This document shows positions 21,640 to 32,823 of a stretch of DNA of 64,000 nt, in pieces. Each line of letters begins with the position of its first letter. The first letter of the stretch is position 1. The notes below the pieces were generated by a model. It had not been told where the DNA came from and did not search any database. It saw only the letters and a list, made by a program, of their open reading frames with translations. Source of the stretch: Cylicocyclus nassatus. Taxonomy: Eukaryota > Nematoda > Chromadorea > Rhabditida > Strongylidae. The stretch is from contig CATQJL010000316.1 of the NCBI GenBank assembly GCA_958299035.1, forward strand, positions 18,267,676 through 18,331,675, in the 5' to 3' direction. Made by a program: the position numbers and the translations under genes.

Positions 21640-23410
21640 ATTGGGTTGTAAAGAAAGTTCTGCCAATAAAGGTTAAGCTAATATGTTTCATGTAAATGTG
21701 TACATATGTGTATATATCAGGTCCTCTTTCCAGCTGCCAAACTCTCGTTGTGTTTCGTTGAGAGAGTGACGAGATATTTGCTGGAAATTACAACCACTCG
21801 TTTTTACCATGTCCAAATTTCGCTAATTTTCAAAATTTTTGTATGAGACTTTCGGAGGAGCCCTAATAACCACCAGATAGGGCAAACCTTTTGCCAACTT
21901 ATGCAGTTTTTTTCTTTTTCTCAGCTGCTTTTTCAGATTTTTGCTAAATAATTTTCTAAAAGTCTTGTGTTTTGGAAAAATCGCATAACCTGTTATTTCA
22001 CCCAAACACTGCAAAACCTACAGAAGACTGAGGTCTTAACACTCGATTATTACTACCGCTACCATTACAAAGGTAATAAGCGATTTTCGTTTCAAATTGT
22101 GAAGTTTTTGAAACTTAGGTTACGTCAGTGCGCACTCCTGAAATTGAGAAAGACTGCGATTTTCCCCACAAATTTCGCCTGTCTCGGCAAAAAAACACAA
22201 GTGTTAGAAGGAGGAGAAAAAGTTGCATTGAATGGTGACTGAAATGTTCAACATTTTATGTTCCACGAGGTTGAAATAGGCTGAATGTAAAATTTGGTCA
22301 CTTCAAAAAATATAACGTAGAAATTCTGGAAGACAAGCCATAGGGCCACAAAAATTGCTTCTGTTGGCAAAAGGTTTGCCCTATCTGCTGGTTAATAGCG
22401 CTCCTCCGAAAGTCTCATACAACAATTTTGAAAATTAGCGAAAGTTGGACATGGTAAAAACGAGCGGTTGTAATTTTTAGCAAATATCTCGTCACTCCCT
22501 CAACAAAACACAACGAGAGTTTGGCAGCTGGAAAGAGGAAGAAATTCTGCATCGGGTACATTTTGAACTGTTTGCTTATCTTCATTCTAGCGTGTTTGCC
22601 GGTGGATTAAAAAAACTGACAAAACTTTTGCACCAACCTAATATACTAGCTGGCTTACCCGGCTCCGCCGTATGTTCCGAATAGAAAATTCCATTTCTTA
22701 ACCGATCCGGACCAAACTTGGCACACATACACTTCGGGCCCCGGCGGGTGTCACAGTCCACTTTTCGTTATCGATCGTGGGGGTGATCAGCATGCTCGAT
22801 TACACCCCTCTGCCAAATTCCAGCCCCGTAGCTCAAATTTTGCAAAAAATCGATAAAATCGATATCGATCGATGACGAAAAGTAGCCTATGACACCCGCC
22901 GGGGCCCGAAGTGTATGTGTGCCAAGTTTGGTCCCGGTTCAGAAATGGAATTTTCTATTCGGAACATACGTACACACATACAGACATACAGACATACAGA
23001 CATACAGACAGACAGACAGACAAACAGACATTCAGCTTTATATATATCTTTATCATAAGTGGCTTAATCGACAATATTTTGTTCATGTGTACTGAAAGTT
23101 TTGAACTACTGAGTGGGATATCATAAATGCTTTTCTCCAAAAAGGTGCGTTTTGAGATAGGTGGAAAGATCAAGTTGTGAACGCTGAAATCAATGAGCTA
23201 TTTTTTGCTTGGAAGAAGGTTTAGGTATTGGAACAAGTAGGAGTCAGATGTCGCTTCTTCTGCCGATAGAAGGCTATAGAACGGATTTCCAAAAATCAAG
23301 CTTCTGCAAGTTCTGCGCGTCTATCTGAAAAAAGTTCCTTTTCGTAGACCTGACATGCAGTCAATATTGGTAATTTTAGGAAGAACTGGCAGAGCTTTCT
23401 TTACAACCTA
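21640..23410. mobile_element. mariner-like element with nested insertions
   Basis: The left end TTGGGTTGTAAAGAAAGTTC (21641) pairs with the right end, whose reverse reads TAGGTTGTAAAGAAAGCTCT. Inside is a long foldback: 21720-21890 pairs with 22360-22550 (CAGCTGCCAAACTCTCGTTG, GAGACTTTCGGAGGAGC, GGGCAAACCTTTTGCCAAC). Then come a second terminus (GCACCAACCTA at 22631) and an R2 copy (22655-23050). No transposase seen. Confidence 0.65.
22655..23050 (+). repeat. dispersed repeat R2, short copy
   Basis: It begins ACTAGCTGGCTTACCCGGCT, holds a single GATCAGCATGCTCGATTACA unit, ATCGATATCGATCGATGACG, and GTGTGCCAAGTTTGGTCC, and ends in (ACAGACAT)n before TTTATATATATC. An inverted piece of the 3' module also occurs near 22675-22760, so the ends form a partial hairpin. 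Confidence 0.65.
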
Positions 23411-24254
23411 ATATTAGGTATTTATAGCCTAATACAGATTGCATTCAGAAGGCCTCCTGCATAAAAGTGCAGATGCATCTCTGTTAGCTTGAAATTTTTG
23501 AGCTATTCTGGGGAATTTGATAAGCATCTGTGCGTTCTTCTCAAGGCCCTATTCCTTATCCAAAACACCGAATAAAGCTAGAACTCCTCTCTTTGTGAAA
23601 GAGATGAGCTCAGCTATATATTAGCCGGTCTACGGTTGCACATTTTCATTCACGTTTTGCACCATTTCTGAAGAAAAACCACTTTTTTGAAGGATTGGTT
23701 TCAGGTATCATGAGCCATGCCCTTCAATGCGCCTGAATTCATCTGTCGTGAGAATAAGTATAATGGAATGTTATGGACCCACTTGAGTTTCCGCAATATT
23801 CAAATTGCAATCCGTCTGTAATTTTTTTGCTGTTTCCAGACATCAAAAAGGCGAACTCTATCCAAGCTGATCTAAGCTAGATAAATATTTCTTGGCTTTC
23901 AATTGCTTAGTAGTATATATAGTATTCAGATACCATGTAGACTTCTCAACTATACATCGCAAATATTAGAGAAGCTTGTCTCCGAAATTGCTATTCAGTT
24001 CGATTATGTATAGAATTCATCCGTACTCATCCATCCGATTTTCTATCACCGATGAGGTGAGTTCGAAATTCTTTTAGGGTTGGTCGTTTTAAAACTAAAC
24101 CAATGAATTGGTTACTAAACGAGTTAGCAGCAAGAGTAATTTGAGACAACAATAGTAGGAGCTACTCTGTGGTAGAACCTACAGAGCTTATGTTATAAAC
24201 AATGAACAAGCGATCGTTATTTCTAGCTTGATGAAAAACCGTGTAACTCAGTCT
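23411..24254. repeat. upstream flank of gene A, shared with gene B
   Basis: Bases around 23445-24250 run parallel to 41045-42400, for example GCATAAAAGTGCAGATGCAT, ATCCGTACTCA.CCATC, and ACAATGA.CAAGCAATCGTTATTT-like blocks. No coding exon recognised. This supports duplication of the whole locus. Confidence 0.55.
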
Positions 24255-24264
24255 TACCCAGCAA

Positions 24265-24434
24265 GCACATGCTCTCGTGAGAGCACTGATACCAGTGGTT
24301 TTTCCCTGCGTTGATTCTGTGCGTTTCTGTTAGCAAAAGCCAGTCCTCTAACGAACCCCACCCACTTTCGAATCATCAAGGCGTATAAAGCTCATCGATG
24401 CCGGTGCCAAGTCACCATACAATCACACCCGGCA
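24265..24434 (+). promoter_or_regulatory. promoter of gene A (TATA box 24384-24389)
   Basis: TATAAA at 24384 is followed 28 bases later by an initiator-like TCACCA (24412), about 23 bases before the ATG. Upstream blocks GCGTTTCTGTTAGC, AAAGCCAGTCCTC and CCCCACCCACTTTCGAAT, and a CTCTCGTGAGAG palindrome (24272), are repeated in front of genes B and C at matching distances. Confidence 0.65.
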
Positions 24435-26779
24435 ATGAATTCGGCCTTTAGGTGTGCCAGCATAGCCTGCTTACTGTTATTTATCTCTAGAGCACAATTT
24501 GTGGAAGCTGATTTGACAGCTCTGGTATTTAATGAGGTAAGCAATGAATTACTTCCATTATGCATTACAATTTTTCGAGTTTTTGAGACATCCAAATAAT
24601 TGTTACTTGTTTTCCACTAGTTTGTATAATAAACTCGTTTGCATTATTTGTTTTGATTTTTCTCGATATTTCGCAAAGCATTTGGTGAGGCGCTTGCATG
24701 CTTCGGAAGCTCTAAGTCTGCTTTACCAACTGCTGTAACTACTCCTTTAATATATAAGAAGTTGGTTGAAAATTCGACCACAAAGCGGAAAATGGGAAGA
24801 CGGAATCCATTTTCGATACCTTTTTCTTTCTTTGTCTTTACCGTTGTTCATTGATGAAATTTATTCAAAAGCCTGACAGCAACGAAAACAGGCTAATCAC
24901 TTGCACTTATAGTCACTCTTTATGCTTGTTCACTGCCTTTCATCGACGGTTTGATTTTATTTTTGCAATTGTCGGTGAAGCAAGACTTTGCCGCAAAGGT
25001 ATTCGTCGTTTCGCGTACTTGATGTGTGTTTCCCAAAATTAGAAATTTGGAGTTAGTAACCCATATAATTGATGGTTTTATGATCAGAGCACCCCTTGTC
25101 TGCCAATTCTGTATTCTAAGGCGACCAGCCTCTTTCAAGTGCCTTCAGATGCTTTACGTTGACGCAGCAGGGACTTTTAAAGTAGATTTATTCTCAAGCT
25201 TGTAAGATGAATTTTTGAAAAATATTAGCAATTATAACTAATTTGCGAAAGGTACGGCATTCCATCCTGCCAGATGTTTTGCAAAACATAAAGAAAACTA
25301 AAACAAAAAATGCGAACGAATTCATTACACAACCGCTAAAATTGCCCTAGCAAAGCTACTTACATTAGTCATTTCGACATAAAGTACGACTTCATTCTCG
25401 GCAGTTTTTAGAAGTCTAAATCTGTCAAGATTCATAACTTTCTAGTTCTTAAGGCTTTGTACCACTACCTTTTCAACCTGAATTCTTCGTAATTTTCTGA
25501 ATTGGCACATCACAAATGAGCAATAAGTAGCCTAGAATTTCCACACCAAAATAGCCTGCTAGCTATAATTTTACATAAAATCGGCTAAAGCTGCTAAGAA
25601 TTAGGTTTGCTTGATCCTTTAATCTACCTTTTTGCGTACCCACTTTTGAGACATTGTAAAGCTTTCACATGTTGCAGAAAGCTTCCTTGTCGCGTGTAAA
25701 AAGGAGTTGCTGTTCATCCGCTTTGATGTCATGCTGTCCACCGGTAAGCTTTTAAAATCGCTTCGGACACAACACTTCGCTCTCAAGTGGATATTTATAG
25801 ACAGCAGTTTCTTGTTTTGAAGCTTGTAACGTACGGTGTGTTCCAGCGTGTAGAACATCGTCATGCATTATAGGTGAGCTGCATGAGAGGGTGAACTCAC
25901 CATGCTATTCTTTTTTCTTTGGAAATACGTTCTAATCCATTGCCACATTTCAGGATGCACTAATAGCTGCTGTCAAACGTGTTCCATTCCAGTTGTTGTA
26001 GTCCCTATGGCAGGCACTCAACCTACGATATCTCCTTCACAACCACCTCTACCAACAACCCTCCCACCTCCTCCACCACCCCCACCAACCACTCTTCCAC
26101 CACCACCACCACCTCCACCAACCACTATTCCACCTCCTCCTCCTCCTCCACCAACCACTCTTCCACCACCACCTCCTCCACCAGCCACTTTTCCACCATC
26201 ACTGCCTGCACCATCAGTCACAACACCCGCAGCAGCCTCATGCCAACCTGTCTGCCAACAGGCTTGTATGACATGCCCGACACAGATCTGTATCAGCCTC
26301 TGCATGCCAAAGTGTGTATCTGTGTGTTCAACTGGTGGGTCACCAGCTACTACTGGTGCTCCACTACCACCGCCGCCTCCTCCAACTACTCTTCCGCCAC
26401 CACCACCTCCTCCACCAGCTACTCTTCCACCACCACCTCCTCCACCAGCTACTCTTCCACCACCACCTCCTCCACCAGCTACTCTTCCACCACCACCTCC
26501 TCCACCAGCTACTCTTCCACCACCACCTCCTCCACCAGCTACTCTTCCACCACCACCTCCTCCACCAGCTACTCTTCCTCCTCCTCCACCTCCTCCTCCG
26601 CCAGTCACTACTGCTCCACCTGCGACTTCAGTAAGGAACTAGTCAAATTGTTGATAGCAGTCTTTCCTAAACCATTATTTCAGTGTCAAGTCTGCTTGGT
26701 ACCCTGCCAGCTACAATGCCAGGTTGTGCGCCCCATTAGTGTTTGTATGCCAATGTGCCAGCAAATGTGCTGTATGTAA
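24435..26779 (+). CDS. gene A: secreted CX3C cysteine-rich / polyproline protein
   Basis: Exons 24435-24536, 25678-25743, 25801-25873, 25954-26630 and 26684-26779 give 337 residues; all borders are GT-AG and phases agree. Layout: signal peptide (MNSAFRC..LLLF, predicted cleavage after VEA at residue 25); dibasic VKR; N-terminal cysteine block with CC pairs and CX3CX3CX3C (CFEACNVRCVPAC), 13 cysteines; first polyproline block (PTTLPPPPPPPP repeats); middle block of 8 cysteines (CISLCMPKCVSVC); second polyproline block with six near-identical PATLPPPPPPP units; C-terminal block of 8 cysteines ending CMPMCQQMCCM. No collagen GXY triplets. Such proteins are expected to be exported and cross-linked by disulfides. 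The CX3C pattern recalls nematode abu/pqn pharyngeal-cuticle proteins; this placement is inference. Long glycine-rich frames on the other strand are shadows of the polyproline repeats. Confidence 0.85.
26040..26610 (+). repeat. coding minisatellites of gene A
   Basis: The first block (26040-26190) has irregular 33-36 bp units. The second block (26400-26577) is six tandem 30-bp units, CCAGCTACTCTTCCACCACC plus ACCTCCTCCA, almost without differences. The codon choice is the same in each unit, which points to recent expansion. Confidence 0.8.
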
Positions 26780-28480
26780 GGACAATGGGTCGCATTTGCA
26801 CCGAAATGTATTACCATGCACTAACATGGAAATGGTCAGAAATCGAAGTGGCCAATTCACACAAAATGCATAACATTGAATGCCGCTGACTCTAAGTCTG
26901 TCTTCCTTGTCTGCTGTACACTTTTGTGGACGAAGGAAAAAGCCATTGAGGTCATTACTTTGCTAGGAAATCGCGCGTATAAAGGGTGAATTGGCCGTAC
27001 AGAGTCGTGGTCAGCTTAATACTGGGTAATGCAGCTAGGTTAATTCAAGTGACTCATACCAAAAGGTGAGCTAAAAGGGTCATAATGCGCTCACCTCCGC
27101 AAATTTTATGTGCAATTTCTCGCATCTAATCTGCTCGTGACTTTGCCTGCAAAGGCGTTCAGCATACAGAAGATAGTTTTGAAGTCAGCGTTTTATGTTG
27201 CATCAAATGGCATGCAGCTTCCTTGTATTGGCTACTTCAACTTCTGACCATTCCCTTGCAAGATGCACTTCTTCGAATCCTGATTCTTTTCAGAAATTGC
27301 TATCTTATTCTTGGTGCACATTTCCTCCACATTCTATTTGTTGAAGCTTGTGGCTTTTGTAAGTATGTTTGTACAAAGCGACACTATTCAGTAAATGAAT
27401 TGTTCGACTCTCTATGAACTGGGATGACGTAGATTTCGCAACGATGATTGTACGCACTCAAAACTGGTACCTTTATTCATTGACTGACGTTGGCAGAGCG
27501 CATTCTTTGAAGCCTGAAAGGGGGATTTGCATATCCAATCATATGTCTGTGCAGCTCTACAAGCAGAGTTCTAAGACTTTGCCTGATCACTGCGCTTACC
27601 TGTTTGAGCATCCCTATAGCACAGAGGTGCATGTGCGATGGCTGCCAAGTGATCATGTATGCAACGCTATCTCTAGTATATGCCTCTACATTCAAAAGGC
27701 GTTACCCAGGTAAAGTGAGTTCATGAGTAATTGCGTGGCACTCTTCCTTGCGATTCATACGGGAAACTTTTACATGAATCTAAAATTCTAGCATTCGCAA
27801 GGTGACGTGTAGGATTCTTTGCCGAAATCTTCATTGAAACTTCAAAGGTTCTCCCCATGTTTTATCAGCCTGCGACTCCTTAAAGGTGTGTGACCGTGCA
27901 TTACTGACCTTATGCAGTCTCTTTCCCTACCCACTGGGCAGATAGTGCAAGTGGGCGTTGTGCAGATACGATCCTGAATGCGATTTTAAACCGATACATC
28001 TTTTATGTTATTTGGAGGTATCTCCACTATCTCCAATCTTCACTATACTTAGAACCTCTTCAACTGACTGATCGAGTTGTGTAAACATTTGCGCACCAGC
28101 AAATCTCATATCAAACAGCAACAGTACGATGTAAGCAGAATTCCATAATGGCGCGTGAACAGTGAGATACTCACGAGAACCTTCTATTCCTTAATTTTCA
28201 CAGGCTCATACTACTAGCCTAAGTATATAATGTAGCAACTTCTAGCGCATATCCTTTTCGCGCATACAATGGACAGCCACGGATTGGCTTTCAGCTGGAA
28301 TCTTTGCCGTGGTTTTCTGCACATCTTGAGGATACTAAAAACTCAGCACTCTCAATCAGGAGAGTACTGAGTTTATAGCATATAGCGTCGAAAAGCTCTT
28401 GGTCTTATTTTTATAAGAAGTTAGATGAGTCAAATACATACAAAGACAATAGCTTATTTAAAGAGATAAGAGCGATAGTA
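26780..28480. repeat. downstream flank of gene A, shared with gene B
   Basis: After the stop codon the segment 27280-27960 parallels 44380-45470 (TGGTGCACATTTCCTCCACA, TGTACAAAGCGACA, CAGTAAATGAA, GGGCATGTTG/GGGCGTTGTGCAG words). Open frames at 27223-27713 are not conserved in the second copy, so I do not call them genes. Confidence 0.5.
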
Positions 28481-28497
28481 GAGGTTATATTTCATGT

Positions 28498-28755
28498 TCA
28501 AAAGACAAAAATCACTTTGTTCCAACAGACTTCGATCTCTGTCGGATCGCAATCGTCATCGTCAGCATCTAGCACATCAGGCTTTTTCTTCAAAGTTCGG
28601 ATATGGATACCGAATGCAACCGATTTAACAAGTAGGAATAAAAAAAATGGAAGCTTTTGGAAAAATGTTGAGTCAGAGAAGTAATTATCCATACTGCTGG
28701 GAAGATCCAGTCGTAACCGTTTTAGTTGGGGTTCCTGGACTTGTATCATGAACAA
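28498..28755 (-). other. short unsupported open frame
   Basis: An 85-codon minus-strand frame with an acidic LDADDDD patch. It has no recognised family, no clear splice context and no counterpart near gene B. Listed only because it is the longest frame in this interval. Confidence 0.15.
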
Positions 28756-28939
28756 AAAACGCTTAGAAAACGTTTGAAAAAACCCTCATCTTCGTCATAG
28801 AATCCCTCTGGAAAAAAGTGAAGCAGCTGCGGAAAGTCCTAAAATTAGCGCAAGTATTCGCTTAACTTGATTTGTTGACAGTTAAATAGCTTGATACGAT
28901 GATATAGAATTGCACTTGGAAAAATTACTTCGGAGCCTA

Positions 28940-29260
28940 ATGACCGCTGAATTCGCTGACATTGCTCAACGATCTGACGTTTTCCGTACATTTATCTTAG
29001 TTCTTCATCAAACCCAAAAAGAACAACAATTCATCACCACATAAAAAACAAAATCCCTAGATTCTTCACTTTGATAAAGAGAGTGTACGCTTCAGGATCA
29101 CGGAATCAGAATGCCGATGACTCCGCCAACTGATAAGACGTTCTAGACATTGATAGGATGCGCATGAGTGGTGCAAACAAAAGAACTTTACGCACACATA
29201 AACAGCAGCATGTCTCTGACAGGAACTGAAAACTTATACCGGGTGCGATAAAACAGGAAG
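28940..29260 (+). pseudogene. broken duplicate of the ADAL 5' end
   Basis: The order of words matches 60-500: CACCACATAAAA, TTCACTTTG, then CACGGAATCAGAATGCCGATGACTCC (exon 1), then an exon 2 remnant at 29184-29252 that would read YAHINSSMSLTG..NLYRVR and stop. The first zinc-ligand His is replaced by Tyr, the exon 1 ATG is lost, and a stop follows. The intron 1 MITE is absent, so the duplication may predate that insertion. Confidence 0.75.
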
Positions 29261-29690
29261 ACAAGGTGTTTTTATTAGAACGGTCTAGAATCTACATCCC
29301 GTAGTTGATTTGTGGAAATGCGCAATGCTGAGTTTGAAATATTGGCAGGTTAGCAGCGCAATTCTTCGAGTGGCGTGAATGCTCTCAATCCTGCGCCAAT
29401 AATAGCGTACGTTAGAAGATTGCCAATTGAGCATCAGAACTTCAATACGCATATCATTTAGGTCAGGCCAAACATGGCGATGTGCATCCCCACCGCTGTG
29501 GTTTTGCTTCACGTCCACGGCCTGTAGGTAGCATCAAGACCTATCTGCTTTCTTCTCATTTCCTCTTGCACCCAATAGGAGTGATGAGATTTGTGCTTTG
29601 AAAGGGGGTCCTAAAAGCAGTCGTCGTTAAAAAGTCAGTTTGAAAGCGATAAAACCGCTCTGAAGGTGAAAGCGGCCACGCTAGTCCCAC
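29261..29690. other. no recognised feature
   Basis: A minus-strand frame at 29285-29518 (77 codons) contains RIESIHATRRIALLTCQYFKL, but I recognise no family and see no exon borders. Confidence 0.25.
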
Positions 29691-31530
29691 CCATCAAGTG
29701 GATGATCTGGAGATGCAAGATCACCATGATCGACCAAAAGGTGTGGCACACAATCGCCGAATACGACCACCCTCCCTAAGCTTTGTCTCGATACCCCCTT
29801 CCCCTGAATTTCGTTAGCGTACCGGCACCACATAAAGGCTCTATCAGATATAATTTGAAACGAGTTTTAGCGAATTCTGAGGGTTCCCAATATTAGGCTA
29901 TCCGAGATCATTTTCATGCAAGGTTAACTATATTTCAAATGTGCATTAATAGGTTGTCCCAAAAGTCTTTCCATATTCGGACCTTCATTTCGATATTTCT
30001 CGAGAACTAAGGATCATAGCAGGCTGCAAATTTGTGGCAGTAATTTTGAGTGGATAAGCTATACAGTCACCTATTTTTGGGAAGCAGAGAACTGATACAG
30101 ACAAAATTTGAAAATTGAGCGCATTACTATTTTCTTGGTTTCTAGCCATCAGAAAAATGCAGCAAGTGCATGTATAAATATCCGATGAGGAGAGTACAGG
30201 CATGAGGAAGAGGAAAATTTGCAGAGTCGTTCTGAATCAAGATATGATGATTTTCGTTTTTCCGGGAATTAGGAAATTTTTTTATTTTGGCTTGAAAATG
30301 GTTGCGAATGAAGCTTGATGCGAACGTTTGAACGCCAACTTGTAGAGCCCGCTTTGATCTGTAGAATGGTACCCCGCATTTAGGAGTTCAAGAAAGACTG
30401 ATTTATGTCGTTGGAAACTCAGGTATGAAAATACTTATGGAACAACCTAATAGCTACCTCTTTCTGTATTCATTACAGCACTACTTCTTATTTGCCCATA
30501 CCAAAGGTCTGCTTTCGATAACCATCAAAATATGGATTTAGGAGCCAGCCAAATTCTCGTTTGTCCCATTTTCCGCTTATAGTGGTTGTGCCTCTAGTAG
30601 CTATTGTTGAACGAAAGAAGTCGAATTCAGCTCTTATCAGTTTCACAAAGACTACGAGATTTTGGCTATCGAAATGTATACAATTTGTTCCTCAAAATTT
30701 TCGAGGTAAGTTAATCGTAGCGGCACAACCTTGGAAAAGCTATGGCTGTCACACCTTTTGGGTTGTATCACACCTCATTGACTTACATTCAGACCATTGA
30801 TATATCTGTGTTTTTTTGCATGTTTGCTACCGCTTAACCTTTTTCTTTACACAGTAGGAATTTCATTTGAACTCGTTTCTTCTAGGAAAGGATATAGTCG
30901 TTTCTTCTTACCTATGCAAATGGAAGACACTGCGAAAATAATGGATTACGGTAGCACGCTAAGTCTGTGCTATTAGCTGAATCGCCAGGGAAGGCGACAA
31001 GAATAAACATGTTCAATAGTCTGTGTTTCGTAACTTTTACAAAAGTGATTTGAGCCTGATTGGTTTTCTCTAGTCTGAGACATTGAAAAAAAAATGGTAC
31101 AAACGAGATTTTGGCTTTCTCTTAATTCTTCAGTTTGGAGGTGTTTTGAAGTGGGATTCGTAATGTGAGCAAAGAAGTATTAGTTATTTGCATTAAGTGC
31201 AAAAGAAGTAGTCAACCCACTTTTGAAGGTATCATGTTCAAAATGGCCATCTCCTTTGGCTGGCTCAATTGGAAAACATCAGAATTCGCGAAACTTGGCC
31301 GCAAGGATTATTCAACATGTCGACTACGAAAATAATGCCCTTATGCTTTTAGGGCTTTTTTTATTATGTTTACAGTACGTATACGATGATATGCCAAAGC
31401 ATCATTGTGCTAGTATTTTGCATGATGGGCCTATCTGACATTGTTAACGATTATTATATGTTATAATATCAGTATCGCTCGATAACAACACCTCCCCCCT
31501 TCTTGCTCCCTCACTTCCCAGTTGTGGCTT
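29690..31530. repeat. segment repeated at 50330-51670
   Basis: Collinear matches include AAAGGTGTGGCACACRATCGC, CACTACTTCTTMTT, CGCTTWTARTGGYTGTGC, CTACGAGATTTTGGCTATCG, TTACCTATGCAAATG, GATCTTCTCYAG-like and TGTGCTAGTATTTTGC. A MITE (29950-30449) occurs only in this copy, giving an insertion polymorphism between copies. Confidence 0.6.
29950..30449. mobile_element. mariner-like MITE, family 5, copy 1
   Basis: The ends TAGGTTGTCCCAAAAGTCTT and, in reverse, TAGGTTGTTCCATAAGTATT are flanked by TA. The interior matches 54750-55208 in opposite orientation (GCAAATTTGTGGCAGTAATT, GAAAATAGTAATGCGC). A small frame inside is shared by the copies but is not a transposase I recognise. Confidence 0.7.
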
Positions 31531-31730
31531 GCGACACCAGACGCTTGACCCTGAACATCACCCGCTTGATGGGCGGAGCTAGATTGGGCTTTAGGGTTGG
31601 CAAAAAGGTCGCAATTTTGATGATCATAGTGATTAGCGGGTTTATGACAATGTAAATTACATTTAAGACCAAATTTGAAGTTATTATCATCACGCCACCC
31701 AGATTAATGCGCGAAGCCAGCGTGGCCGCT

Positions 31731-32287
31731 TTAACATGTTTCGGACCGCGAAATCGCACGCGACGAAAAAGAGGGTACTTTCAGCTGTGATTCAATAAAG
31801 GGACCTCAATTTGTAGATTGTGTGGTACATCTATAATCAGCTTGCCAGATAAGTTCTATACCCAAAGTTCTAAGTGAATTCGAAGTGTTTGCATTTTGTT
31901 GCTTGAAAAGGACTTCTGTGCTTTCCTAAAAGGTAGAAACAAGAACTCAGTTTCTAATAGTATCCAAAAGTATCTTTGTTGTGAACGGTAAACATCAGTA
32001 TTAAAACTACGGTTCTTCACTTGATATTGAAGCAAAGAAAAGTTGCGTCGTTCGCGTTGCCGCTTTTGTTGCAACTGTTGTTCAATTTGTCCTCATATCT
32101 TCCGAACAAATATCGACGGCACAACTCTACAGAGTCATTTGAAAAATAGAAGCTTAGACCTTTGACTTGATAACCTCGTATAAAAAGAAAACCTTCTGTA
32201 AACATCAGAAAGATCCTTCAAAGCACCGGAAATTAACACGTTTCGGACCGGTCCTGCACCATGTGCAGCACCGGTCCGAAACGTGTT
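31731..32287. mobile_element. TTAA-flanked MITE, family 2, copy 2
   Basis: It starts TTAACATGTTTCGGACCGCG and ends GGTCCGAAACGTGTT. The interior follows 3657-4204. Unlike copy 1, its right end contains an extra inverted terminus (TTAACACGTTTCGGACCGGT at 32233), so the last 55 bases form a near-perfect hairpin with loop CCTGCACCATGTGCAG. Confidence 0.75.
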
Positions 32288-32823
32288 ATTTCTGGTGCTT
32301 TTTGTCGCTTTGAGAGTTATCTTTTTGTAGCGAGACTTATACGATTGATCGACTAGAGGATTCGTTCCTTTATCCATCAAAATCTCCAATTACAATCGAT
32401 TCAATGCATAGATGTTAAGTGCACGTGCACACCACATACCCTTATAACTGCGTATATCTTCAATTACCACTGTCGAAGAATGTGTAGGGTTTTGCAGTTC
32501 TGTCACCAAAACGTGAGCGGTTCGTGCTAGTTTGTAGCCCACATTATAGAGGGTGTCCAAAAAGTCTTGTAGCCTAGTATTTTTTCCAATAAAAACAGAA
32601 CGGAACAACACAGAGGTTTGAAATTTGGTGCACACATTGTTCAAACAGCAGCAATTACATCACAGCATTCAAATTTCGTGGTAGCATCTTCTTTCCTCAA
32701 TGACGGAAGCCTTCAAACTGTTGACGATTGCCACTGCTGAGGCACGCAGGCACTCATCATAAATTTTGTCCCATTTTTCATAAAAATAGATCCTATCGCT
32801 TAGAAAATCTGCTGTATGATAGA

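Noticed and set aside
26018..26608. Long minus-strand glycine/valine frame (GGGGGGGRV repeats) opposite gene A
   Set aside because: It is the reverse complement of the proline codons. The sense frame has signal peptide, splice sites and conserved cysteines; the same artefact appears opposite genes B and C.
25979..26779. 266-codon Thr/Ser-rich plus-strand frame in gene A (and 290 codons in gene B)
   Set aside because: An out-of-frame reading of the CCA/CCT/CAC repeats. It runs through intron 4 and lacks the conserved cysteine frame, although it ends in the true exon 5 frame.
24435..26779. Gene A as a true minicollagen
   Set aside because: The layout is similar, but there are no Gly-X-Y triplets and the surrounding gene structure is nematode-like, so only a resemblance is claimed.
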